Shown here: positions 1 to 6,833 of the stretch, piece by piece
Layout: every line of letters starts with the position of its first letter
How positions within the stretch are numbered: position 1 is the stretch's first letter
Source of the DNA: Actinomycetes bacterium
Lineage (GTDB): Bacteria; Actinomycetota; Acidimicrobiia; Spongiisociales; UBA5794
Direction of reading: 5' to 3'
NCBI GenBank assembly: GCA_023336765.1
Contig: JAMBLL010000347.1
Coordinates: 1-8,975 of the forward strand
DNA length: 8,975 bases
Notes under the pieces: generated by a model
Told to the model about the DNA's origin: nothing
Seen by the model: only the letters and a program-made list of their open reading frames with translations
Databases searched by the model: none
Translations under genes and position numbers: made by a program

Positions 1-260
1 GGGGAGGTGGCCGAGCGCAGAGAGGTCGGAGGGGGAAACCACCGGTGCGCCGAGCCGAATTGCGGAGGCTGCAGCAACGCCCCGATAGACAGGCTCCGCG
101 CGACCTAGCCACATTCGGCACGATTGTTGTCACAACGCTCTCGGGGGACGCATTACTTCGGATGGTGGGAAGTTTGTGGGTATGGTTCGATCCGGTGAAT
201 GGCAAGACGCCACTCGCTGGATCGTGAAGACAGAATCGCCAAGACGGGAGCGGTAGACCA
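1..260. other. Left-end region without a supported gene
   Basis: No gene is recognised here. All three forward frames are open from the window edge: frame 1 stops at 106-108, frame 2 at 86-88 and frame 3 at 225-227. Any of them could be the tail of a plus-strand gene lying further left. None resembles a known family, and the frame 3 product (about 75 codons) has no clear domain. The start looks superficially like a class II tRNA (GGGGAGGTGGCCGAG), but no matching T arm or acceptor end follows. GGTGG (6-10) can pair with CCACC (39-43), but I could not match this to a known riboswitch. An 11-bp palindrome at 126-136 is listed separately. The region presumably contains the promoter of the transporter at 261. 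Confidence 0.5.
126..136. promoter_or_regulatory. Short palindrome upstream of transporter (possible operator)
   Basis: GTTGT-C-ACAAC is a perfect 5+1+5 palindrome about 125 bp upstream of the transporter start. It overlaps TTGTCA (127-132), which matches the -35 consensus at five of six bases. No convincing -10 follows at 16-18 bp; the nearest AT-rich stretch is CATTACTT at 151-158. A palindrome overlapping a -35 box is a common operator arrangement, but an 11-bp palindrome can easily occur by chance, so this is a weak call. Confidence 0.2.
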
Positions 261-1127
261 ATGGACGCGTTAACAGCAATTGTTCAGGTGTCACTACTGG
301 TGTTTGTGATTTCATCGATGCTGGCAATGGGGTTCAGCTTGACGGTCGAAGCGATCATCACTCCGCTCAAGAACGTCCGATTGGTGCTTACAGCTTTGGC
401 CGTGAACTTCGTCGCGGTCCCACTCGTCGCATGGGGTGTTGGCGAGCTGATAGGTCTTGACAAGGACATATTCACCGGACTCATCATTCTGGCGACCGCC
501 GCCGGAGCACCGTTCCTTCCAAAGCTGGCGGGAGCCGCGAAGGGAAACACCGCATTCTCTGTAGGACTCATGGTCATGTTGATGGTGACAACGATCATCT
601 ATATGCCGATCGTGCTTCCGATGCTGCTGAGCGGCGTGACGATCAATCCTTGGGACATTGCGAAGTCATTGATCGTGCTGATGCTTCTCCCATTGGCCAT
701 CGGCCTGTTCATAAAGGCACGATGGTCGTCGGTCGCTGATGGGCTACAACCGCATATGGCTGAGGCGTCATCGGTTGCACTTCTCTTTCTCCTCGCCGGT
801 GGGATCATCGTTCAATGGAGCGACATCGTCGAGTTGCTCGGGACCGGCGGGTTCATCTCCCTCGCTCTCTTCTTCATCATCTCCCTGGTTATCGGGTACT
901 TCGCAGGAGGCTCAGACCCACAGATGCGTTCCGTGATGGGTCTCGGTACTGCCCAGAGGAACGTCTCGGCGGCCATGGTTGTCGGGGCCCAGAACTTCAC
1001 GGACACACCCGACGTGATAAGCACGATCATTGTCGGAGCGCTCGTTGGACTGGTCATCCTCCTACCAATCGCCGGAGAACTCGGAAAGCGCGCAACAGGC
1101 AACGGATCGCAAACGAAGAGCGCATAG
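261..1127 (+). CDS. SBF-like (bile acid:sodium symporter superfamily) membrane transporter
   Basis: An integral membrane protein of 288 residues, assigned to the SBF-like fold (BASS/ACR3/bile acid:sodium symporter superfamily). About nine hydrophobic helices are visible, roughly at 6-28, 38-60, 70-92, 99-122, 133-151, 167-186, 195-215, 225-246 and 250-272. The family-type segment GLGTAQRNVSAAM (227-239) is present, followed by AQNF (243-246), and GNTAFSV (95-101) marks the first half of the inverted repeat. The sequence has no cysteine, which argues against an ACR3 arsenite exporter. ATG 261 is the first possible start after the in-frame TGA at 225-227; GGGAG (246-250) is a plausible ribosome site with a rather long spacer. 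The gene stands alone on its strand and converges on the ABC genes. The substrate is unknown, and the usual sodium-site residues appear altered, so 'sodium symporter' should be read as a family name only. Confidence 0.85.
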   Translation: MDALTAIVQVSLLVFVISSMLAMGFSLTVEAIITPLKNVRLVLTALAVNFVAVPLVAWGVGELIGLDKDIFTGLIILATAAGAPFLPKLAGAAKGNTAFSVGLMVMLMVTTIIYMPIVLPMLLSGVTINPWDIAKSLIVLMLLPLAIGLFIKARWSSVADGLQPHMAEASSVALLFLLAGGIIVQWSDIVELLGTGGFISLALFFIISLVIGYFAGGSDPQMRSVMGLGTAQRNVSAAMVVGAQNFTDTPDVISTIIVGALVGLVILLPIAGELGKRATGNGSQTKSA

Positions 1128-1249
1128 GACCCCCGGCTAGAGACTTACCGAGGACGACCCAAGGAGAACGCTTGGATCGGATGATTCTGCCCCCTCCGAC
1201 TCGCAAGCTCGGCACCCAGCCCAGGGCCCGGGAGAGGAGAAGAACCCGC
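1128..1249. other. Convergent intergenic gap, no clear terminator
   Basis: This is the space between the stops of the plus-strand transporter and the minus-strand ABC gene. A weak two-part hairpin is possible: CCGA (1148-1151) with TCGG (1177-1180), enclosing CCAAG (1159-1163) with CTTGG (1171-1175). No T-run follows on either strand. An imperfect GC palindrome is centred on GGGCCC (1224-1229). I see no canonical intrinsic terminator, so ending of both convergent transcripts is probably Rho-dependent or unresolved. Confidence 0.4.
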
Positions 1250-3061
1250 CTATGTGCTCACGAAATCTATGTCCGCGGCCGCTTCGCCGCCGGGGGCCTT
1301 GCCCTTGAACTGGCTCATGTAGAGGGCGTAGTAGAAGCCTTTGGCAGCCATGAGTTCGTCGTGGGGTGAGTACTCGACGATCTCTCCGCCGTTGAGGACC
1401 ATGATGTCGTCCGAGTCCCTGATCGTTGCGAGCCTGTGGGCGATCGAGAAACTCGTCTTGTCGTCCATAAGGTGACGCATCCCGTCCTGAATCAGCTTCT
1501 CCGTCCTCGTATCGACATTGCTTGTCGCCTCGTCGAGGATCATGATCTTCGGGTCCGCGACCATGGCCCTTGCGATCGTGATCATCTGACGCTGACCCTG
1601 GCTCAGGTTCGCTCCACGTTCAGTCATCATCGTGTCATATCCGTCGGGGAGTTCCATGATGAAGTCGTGGGCATTCGCCTTCATCGCAGCTGTAATCGCA
1701 TCCTCATCTGTCGCACCATCCCTGGCGTACTTGAGGTTGTTCATCACAGTGTCGGTGAACAAGTAGGCCTCCTGGAGAACCACACCTATCTGTCTTCGCA
1801 AGCTCTCCTGGGTCAGGGACTCGATGTTCTGGCCGTCGATGAGAATCGTGCCGCTGTCGATGTCGTAGTAGCGGGTGAGGAGATTGATCAATGTGCTCTT
1901 GCCTGCGCCCGTCGGCCCACAGATTCCGACGGACTCACCCGCTTCGACCGTGAAGGTGTTGTCTTTGAGCACCCTTCGGCCGGGAACGTAGCTGAAGTCG
2001 ACGTCGGTGAACTCGATGCGCCCACCCTTGAACTCGTACTCGACGGCGTCGGAGGCGTCGGTAACCGTCGGCTGTTCGTCGATGACCTCGAAGACACGTT
2101 CACCACCGGCGATCGCGTTGAGCGCGTTGGAGACAAGGTTCGACATCTGCCCCAGCGGTGACGCCATCAGCGTCGCGTATCCCGTGAACGCCATCACGAC
2201 ACCGAGCGTGGTACTCCCTTCGATCACCATGAGTGTGCCGGCGGTGAGGACGAATACGGTCTGGATGAGGATCAGAGTCTGGGTCAGTGGGAACTGCATC
2301 AGCGAGGCGAGGAAGGCTCGTCTCCCGACCTCGTACACCTCTCCTGCGAGTTCCTCATGCTCTTGGCTCGCCCACGCTTGCCGCTTTTTCGAGATGATCA
2401 CCTTGTGGCCGTCGAGCGTCTCGGCCTGGAATCCGCTCACGAAGCCGACCCGCTCCTGAAGAAGCGCGAACGCAGGGGCGGCAATTCTGGTGACAACGTA
2501 CATGGATCCGATGAGGAACGGGATGACGATCAGCGCTGCGATCGTCAGCGGGATGTTGATAAGCAGCATCACTATCAAGATGATGAAGATCTGCAGTATC
2601 GCTCGGATGATCGGGCCAACGCCCTGCTCGTAGAAGAGCGCGACCACTTCCGAGTCGTTCGTGATCCTGCTGGTCAATTGTCCGACAGGGTTCTTGAAGA
2701 AGAAACCCATCGAGAGCGTCTGCATGTGTGAGAAGAGCTTCGTCTGGAGCCGATAGAGGGCAGTAGTGGCGAGCCGGGAGAACATCCGATCAGCGAGGAA
2801 GCTGAAGACCAGGTACACGACACCAGCAACCAGGCCCGCGATCATCCAGCGGTTCAGTTCGTCCGTTGTGCCGGATGGGTCGTTCATGACGTTCATCGCC
2901 TGACCCGTGATCCATGGCAGAGCGGAGAGACCGAGTATGGCAACAACCCTGGCTGCGGTCGCTAGTACAGACCTGGCACGATTGTCTCCACCGAGCATGT
3001 AGCCAAGCAGCCTCGAAAGGGTGGTGCGATCCGGTGACAGTGAGTCGTAGTCCGTTGTCAT
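1250..3061 (-). CDS. ABC exporter half-transporter, catalytically competent subunit
   Basis: A 603-residue half-transporter with an N-terminal type IV (exporter) membrane domain of six helices (about 32-54, 73-93, 150-170, 172-192, 258-280, 285-305) and a C-terminal nucleotide-binding domain from about 348. Walker A is GPTGAGKST (382-390, K388), the Q-loop glutamine is Q430, the signature is LSQGQ (486-490), and Walker B ends in D510 with the catalytic E511. The H-loop is H542. The hydrolysis residues are intact, but the signature carries Q in place of the first G. It is the second gene of the exporter pair: its ATG overlaps the partner's TGA by 4 bp (ATGA), and only a weak GGTGG lies upstream, so translation is probably coupled. 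It resembles the active subunit of BmrCD or TM287/288-type heterodimers. The exported substrate cannot be told from sequence. The charged, Ala/Gly-rich tail after 585 looks unstructured. Confidence 0.93.
   Translation of the reverse strand: MTTDYDSLSPDRTTLSRLLGYMLGGDNRARSVLATAARVVAILGLSALPWITGQAMNVMNDPSGTTDELNRWMIAGLVAGVVYLVFSFLADRMFSRLATTALYRLQTKLFSHMQTLSMGFFFKNPVGQLTSRITNDSEVVALFYEQGVGPIIRAILQIFIILIVMLLINIPLTIAALIVIPFLIGSMYVVTRIAAPAFALLQERVGFVSGFQAETLDGHKVIISKKRQAWASQEHEELAGEVYEVGRRAFLASLMQFPLTQTLILIQTVFVLTAGTLMVIEGSTTLGVVMAFTGYATLMASPLGQMSNLVSNALNAIAGGERVFEVIDEQPTVTDASDAVEYEFKGGRIEFTDVDFSYVPGRRVLKDNTFTVEAGESVGICGPTGAGKSTLINLLTRYYDIDSGTILIDGQNIESLTQESLRRQIGVVLQEAYLFTDTVMNNLKYARDGATDEDAITAAMKANAHDFIMELPDGYDTMMTERGANLSQGQRQMITIARAMVADPKIMILDEATSNVDTRTEKLIQDGMRHLMDDKTSFSIAHRLATIRDSDDIMVLNGGEIVEYSPHDELMAAKGFYYALYMSQFKGKAPGGEAAADIDFVST
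3058..3061 (-). promoter_or_regulatory. ATGA stop-start overlap between the two ABC genes
   Basis: On the minus strand the four bases read ATGA: ATG starts the downstream ABC subunit and TGA ends the upstream one. This is the usual sign of translational coupling, and it fits a heterodimer whose two halves are needed in equal amounts. Confidence 0.9.
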
Positions 3062-4842
3062 TCTGCCACCGCCAGATCGAGACCTTCGGTGATTCCTTCA
3101 CCGAGTTGGGACTCGTAGATCTCCTGATAGAGCGGACTGCTGGCGAGCAGTTGTTCATGGGTGCCCTCCGCGACGATCTCACCGTTCTCAAGGAGGTAGA
3201 TGTGATCGAGGTCGATCACGGCGCTGATCCGTTGAGCGACGTAGATGACGGTTCCGTTGTCCATGAAGGTCGGGATCGCATCTTGAACCCTGCCCTCGGT
3301 GGAAGCGTCGAGAGCGCTCGTGGAATCATCAAGGATGATGATCCTGGGCTGCCCGGTCAGTGCCCTGGTGATCGAGAGCCGTTGACGTTGCCCACCGGAG
3401 AAGTTGTACCCGCGGCGTGCCACCGGGGCTTCCCAACCTCCGGGGAGGTCCGAAGCGAAGCCGTAGGCATCGGCCGCTTTGGCTGCATCGATCACGACGT
3501 CATCTGAAACGTCGACGTTGGCGAACTTGAGGTTGAAACGCAGGTCACCCTGGAACAGGATGGCCTCCTGGAGCGCGATGCCGACGATCGAACGGAGATC
3601 GTCTCTCGACATGTCTGCGATGTCGACGCCATCGATGGTGATCCGTCCCTCAGTAGGGTCGTAGAACCGGGGAATGAGGTTCACGAGCGCCGTCTTCCCT
3701 GAGCCGGTCGCCCCAAGGAAGCCGACCTTCTGCCCGGGTTCGATCGTGAGATCGATGTGCTTGAGCACGGGAGCATCGATCTCCCCATCTGGTCGGACGA
3801 ACGCGAACGAGACGTCCTCGAAGACGATACGACCCTTCACGTCGGCCTGGTCAAGTTGGGTAGCTGGGTCCTGATCGGTGATCGTCGGCTCAATATCGTA
3901 CGCCTGGAGGATGCGTTCAGCCGAGACGTCGCCGCGCAGCACGAACGGGATGACGATCGCGATGAGCGCCAACGGTGTGATGACGAGGCCGAGATACGTT
4001 GTGAACGCAGACAACTGTCCAACGGTCATGCCCGAACCGGTGAGGATCTGTGTTCCGCCCACCCAGAGTGCGAGGATGACACCAAGCTGACCAATCCCCG
4101 TCTGCATCGGCGCCAGGAATGCCACCCGCCACGCCGCCTTGTAAGAGGCGGCACGCATGCGGTCGGCCGGAGCATTGAATTTGTCGATCTCGTGGTCCTC
4201 GCGAATGAAGGCCTTGACGACCGCCATTGCCGACAGATTCTCGGTGAGCGTTCTATTGATGCCGTCGAGATGGTGCTGGCGCTTGCGGTATGCCTTGACG
4301 ATCGGCGGGATGAGAACCAGGAGGAGTGCCACGACGACCGCCATCACCACAAGGAGTACCCATACGAGATCGGGTGTGTTGATGATGCTGAGGATCAGCG
4401 TGGCAATGAGCATGAAGGGCGCATAGAGAGCGAGAAGGATCGTGTAGAGCATCGCGTTCTGGACGTTCACGACGTCGGCATTGAGCCTGACCATGAGCTG
4501 GCTTGACGAGAGATGATCGAAGTTCTCGAACGTGTACTCCTGGATCTTGTCGTAGAGCCTCTTGCGGATGACATAACCAACACCCTGAGAGAAGAACACC
4601 GCCTGGGACGCTGCGATCGCCATGGTGACGCCTGCGATTGCAGCGAGAACGAGCATCCAGAACCCGAACCTGAGCGCCGCCTCGGCATCACCTTCGACCA
4701 TGCCCTGATTGACCATCGGCGCGACCAAGGTGGCAAACCCGACCGACGAGACCGCCGAAATGAACAAGGACACCTGGGACACGATCAGTCGACCCCGATA
4801 CTCGGTGACGAGTCGGAAGATCTGCATGAACGATTTGATCAC
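3058..4842 (-). CDS. ABC exporter half-transporter, degenerate-site subunit
   Basis: A 594-residue half-transporter with an exporter-type membrane domain (helices at about 20-42, 58-82, 132-154, 158-182, 246-268, 278-302) and a nucleotide-binding domain from about 338. Walker A is GATGSGKT (377-384, K383), the Q-loop is Q425 and the signature is FSGGQ (481-485). Two hydrolysis residues are changed: the position after Walker B D505 is D506 instead of Glu, and the H-loop position is Q537 instead of His. The X-loop is also altered (ARRG at 475-478, where the partner has TERG). These are the classical marks of the non-hydrolysing half of a heterodimeric exporter, so this is not simply a decayed gene. 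The GTG start is preferred over ATG at residue 6 because GAGGAG lies 8 bases upstream of it. The gene follows malQ by 3 bp and overlaps the partner by 4 bp. Substrate unknown. Confidence 0.93.
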   Translation of the reverse strand: MIKSFMQIFRLVTEYRGRLIVSQVSLFISAVSSVGFATLVAPMVNQGMVEGDAEAALRFGFWMLVLAAIAGVTMAIAASQAVFFSQGVGYVIRKRLYDKIQEYTFENFDHLSSSQLMVRLNADVVNVQNAMLYTILLALYAPFMLIATLILSIINTPDLVWVLLVVMAVVVALLLVLIPPIVKAYRKRQHHLDGINRTLTENLSAMAVVKAFIREDHEIDKFNAPADRMRAASYKAAWRVAFLAPMQTGIGQLGVILALWVGGTQILTGSGMTVGQLSAFTTYLGLVITPLALIAIVIPFVLRGDVSAERILQAYDIEPTITDQDPATQLDQADVKGRIVFEDVSFAFVRPDGEIDAPVLKHIDLTIEPGQKVGFLGATGSGKTALVNLIPRFYDPTEGRITIDGVDIADMSRDDLRSIVGIALQEAILFQGDLRFNLKFANVDVSDDVVIDAAKAADAYGFASDLPGGWEAPVARRGYNFSGGQRQRLSITRALTGQPRIIILDDSTSALDASTEGRVQDAIPTFMDNGTVIYVAQRISAVIDLDHIYLLENGEIVAEGTHEQLLASSPLYQEIYESQLGEGITEGLDLAVAE

Positions 4843-4845
4843 TGG

Positions 4846-6747
4846 TCAGGCTCCTCGCCGTGTTGTAGCCAGATGCCTCAGGAGACCAGTGAATGATTCG
4901 TCGGCAGCAAGATCGTCAATGGTGACCCTGTTCCGGAGCCGCCAGTTGGGCCGCTCCATGTAGGTACCTGGGACGTTCTGACGACGTTCCTCCATGACCA
5001 GATCATCGAGATTGAGCAACGCTATCGCTGCATCTGTTCCTGCGATCCACTCCATGAGCGCGTCACGGGTTGCTATCGGGCCCGACGTGGAGAAGTAACT
5101 CTCCAGCCCTGCAATAGAGCGACTGCGCGCCTCGCGTTCGTGGACAGCACGTTCTTCGTCGAAGATGCCGAGGTCGAGCATGTCAGCGATGTCAAGACCT
5201 TTCCACCACGCGGCGAAGGCTGGTGTGTCGTGGCTCGACATCGCAATGGCATCTGTCGACGCGGGCATGTTCGGACCATCCTGAGCCACTGTCATGCCGA
5301 GGAGCCCATGTGCCTCAAGACCTTCACCGATCTCTGGAGGGACGGTACCGAGGTTCTCTCCAACGACACCTGCGCCCGCTCTGACAGACTCGATGCAGAT
5401 GATCGCGAACATCTCCTCGGTTGGTTGCATGACGTACGCACCCTGGTTCGCCCCAGCACCGTGCGGTACCCACCATGTCCTGTGGATACCCATGACATGG
5501 TCGATGCGCAGCAGACCAGCCACACTGAACTGATGCCGGATCGCCTTGCGAAAGTTGGTGTGGCCATCGAGGCGTGCAAGTGTTGGGATCGTTGCAGGCA
5601 ATCCCCAGTCCTGGCCCCCGACGAAGAGCGGGTCTGGCGGCGCACCCAACCCTGCGGGTGCGAATAGTTCCGGTTGGTCCCATATGTCGTAACCGTCGGG
5701 ATGACAACCGATCGGGAGATCGAGATAGAGGAACTGTCCCCGATCCCGAAGCCGTTCGGACATGCCTGACAGCTGCAGATCCATGAGCCACTGCACTGTC
5801 TCGTGATATCTAACTCGTTCGGGGGGTGGTTCAGCGCCCTGTGGCCAGCCAGCCGGATTGATGCCGTACCGTTCGCCGAGTGCACGGAACCGTGCATATT
5901 CGATCATGTCCGGCACCCGTCGAAGAAAGCTCTCGACCCTCGATCGCAACTGTGGCGAAGCGGAGACCTTTCGGGCGTATCGCGCCAGGGATTCACGGAT
6001 GCGCGACCCTGTGCCCTCGTAGTCGACCCACAGTGGGTCGTTGCCTGGGTGCTGGGGATCCTCGGACCACCCTGGGATCTGTGAGAAGTCGGCGAACAGT
6101 TCGCTCCAGGCCCGCCGCGAAACGGGAGCATACGGGGATGGCTGATCGGGGAAGGTTGCCAGAAGGGGCAGAGTTCCGATGATCTCGATACCAACGTCCT
6201 GGCACATGTCTGCCATGGTGTCCAATTCGGCGATGGTGCCTATCCCGTGATCGACCGAAGGGCCTACCAACGAATACATCGGAGCGATGAGTCCGAGAGC
6301 ATGCTGTGGCGCAGGGTGAGCCCTCATGGGTGCAGAGAAGACATGCGCCGTGATGTCCCCACCGTTGATCGAGAGTTGGTGATAACCCATGGGGAGTTTC
6401 TTGGTAGCGGACATGGCGCCAACCGATACTTCAACGGGTATGACCTCTCCGCCGTCGAGGATCACAACGGCTTCCCTCACTTCGAAGCTGACCGGAGGGA
6501 TCGTGAGCTCACCGTCCCACGCGACAAGCACGGGTTCGATGGGTGGAAGGGCCCCTTGAATACTGGATGATGCCTCGACAATGGACAACTCGCTGTCAAG
6601 CGATCGGCCCGTTACCGCCGATAGCACAGCCAGGAGATCCGACTCGACCACCGTCTGGGGATTTCCCCACGCATCGATCCATGTAGGAGCGACACCGGCG
6701 ACGGCAGCGAGATCGTGAACGAGCGTGTTGAGAGGTTCGTCAGTCAC
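4846..6747 (-). CDS. malQ: 4-alpha-glucanotransferase (amylomaltase, GH77)
   Basis: A cytoplasmic GH77 enzyme that moves alpha-1,4-glucan segments between maltooligosaccharides or glycogen-derived glucans, releasing glucose or transferring to it. The protein has 633 residues: an N-terminal accessory domain to about 145, then the TIM-barrel catalytic domain. The three catalytic acids are visible: nucleophile D416 in LLRIDHVMG, acid/base E464 in VVGENLG, and D507 in SSHDTPA. Also conserved are SPYAP (204-208), the block LPIGCHPDGYDIWDQPELF (344-362), GGQDWG (377-382) and the C-terminal NVPGT...NWRLR (591-605). It is longer than the roughly 500-residue Thermus and plant enzymes and shorter than E. 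coli MalQ; the N-terminal extension and the HPDGYD wording are, from memory, typical of actinobacterial members. The start is GTG with no Shine-Dalgarno; see the possible leaderless promoter. It is the first gene of the unit with the ABC pair. No other glycogen gene is in the window. Confidence 0.93.
   Translation of the reverse strand: MTDEPLNTLVHDLAAVAGVAPTWIDAWGNPQTVVESDLLAVLSAVTGRSLDSELSIVEASSSIQGALPPIEPVLVAWDGELTIPPVSFEVREAVVILDGGEVIPVEVSVGAMSATKKLPMGYHQLSINGGDITAHVFSAPMRAHPAPQHALGLIAPMYSLVGPSVDHGIGTIAELDTMADMCQDVGIEIIGTLPLLATFPDQPSPYAPVSRRAWSELFADFSQIPGWSEDPQHPGNDPLWVDYEGTGSRIRESLARYARKVSASPQLRSRVESFLRRVPDMIEYARFRALGERYGINPAGWPQGAEPPPERVRYHETVQWLMDLQLSGMSERLRDRGQFLYLDLPIGCHPDGYDIWDQPELFAPAGLGAPPDPLFVGGQDWGLPATIPTLARLDGHTNFRKAIRHQFSVAGLLRIDHVMGIHRTWWVPHGAGANQGAYVMQPTEEMFAIICIESVRAGAGVVGENLGTVPPEIGEGLEAHGLLGMTVAQDGPNMPASTDAIAMSSHDTPAFAAWWKGLDIADMLDLGIFDEERAVHEREARSRSIAGLESYFSTSGPIATRDALMEWIAGTDAAIALLNLDDLVMEERRQNVPGTYMERPNWRLRNRVTIDDLAADESFTGLLRHLATTRRGA
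4851..4856 (-). promoter_or_regulatory. Shine-Dalgarno of first ABC gene, inside malQ
   Basis: The minus strand reads GAGGAG, 8 bases before the GTG at 4842. It lies in the last codons of malQ (CGA GGA GCC TGA). It decides the GTG start over the downstream ATG at 4827, and it means ribosomes finishing malQ end on the ABC initiation region. Confidence 0.8.
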
Positions 6748-6753
6748 GTCGGC

Positions 6754-6759
6754 AGCCTA
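6754..6759 (-). promoter_or_regulatory. Candidate -10 box for a leaderless malQ transcript
   Basis: The minus strand reads TAGGCT, then six bases (GCCGAC), then the malQ GTG. A TANNNT box ending 6-7 bases before the start codon is the arrangement seen for leaderless mRNAs, which are common in actinomycetes. It also fits the lack of a purine-rich ribosome site. No good -35 is seen; the bases 17 upstream (6777-6782) lie in the inverted-repeat element. A six-base box with three fixed positions is weak evidence alone. Confidence 0.35.
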
Positions 6760-6772
6760 GGAGAAGTAGACG

Positions 6773-6831
6773 GTTCACAGTTCACAGTCAGAGCACGTCC
6801 GACTGTGAACTGAAGACTGTCAGCTGTGAAC
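6773..6831. repeat. Inverted-repeat element forming a perfect three-way junction
   Basis: Four copies of one heptamer occur in 57 bases: TTCACAG at 6774-6780 and 6781-6787 (tandem), and its complement CTGTGAA at 6803-6809 and 6824-6830. Pairing is exact: GTTCACAG (6773-6780) with CTGTGAAC (6824-6831); TTCACAGTC (6781-6789) with GACTGTGAA (6801-6809) around an 11-base loop; CTGA (6810-6813) with TCAG (6820-6823) around a 6-base loop. The three helices abut with no unpaired base at the junction. An alternative is one 12-bp hairpin, CAGTTCACAGTC (6778-6789) with its complement (6801-6812). It lies between the hydrolase stop and malQ start. It could be a REP- or MITE-like intergenic repeat, a transcript end for the hydrolase (no U-run follows on the minus strand) or an operator for malQ. 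No coding sequence is present in it. Confidence 0.85.
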
Positions 6832-6833
6832 TC

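Noticed and set aside
1..60. Possible tRNA-Ser/Leu or riboswitch
   Set aside because: Only the first 15 bases are tRNA-like. There is no anticodon arm, T arm or acceptor 3' strand, and no known riboswitch core could be matched.
181..200. GGTTCGATCC resembling a tRNA T loop
   Set aside because: The flanking bases do not make a 5-bp T stem and no acceptor strand or CCA follows.
1436..2161. Plus-strand open frame (241 codons) opposite the active ABC subunit
   Set aside because: It lies over the nucleotide-binding domain coding region, has no domain of its own, and is explained by the codon bias of the minus-strand gene.
3757..4506. Plus-strand open frame (249 codons) opposite the degenerate ABC subunit
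   Set aside because: The product is a highly charged Asp/Glu/Arg/His-rich sequence without any family likeness, a mirror-frame artefact.
3058..4842. ABC subunit as a pseudogene because of Asp and Gln at catalytic positions
   Set aside because: The frame is full length, other motifs are intact, and these exact changes are the norm for one half of heterodimeric exporters.
5292..5897. Second minus-strand frame (201 codons) inside malQ
   Set aside because: It overlaps the catalytic barrel of malQ in another frame and has an Arg/Ser-rich shadow composition.
6778..6812. Classical intrinsic terminator for the hydrolase gene
   Set aside because: The 12-bp stem is real but no U-run follows it on the minus strand (the next bases are AACCGTCTACTTCTCC), so it does not meet the usual definition.
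6773..6831. CRISPR array
   Set aside because: The repeats are 7-base units in both orientations within 59 bases, without regular spacers.
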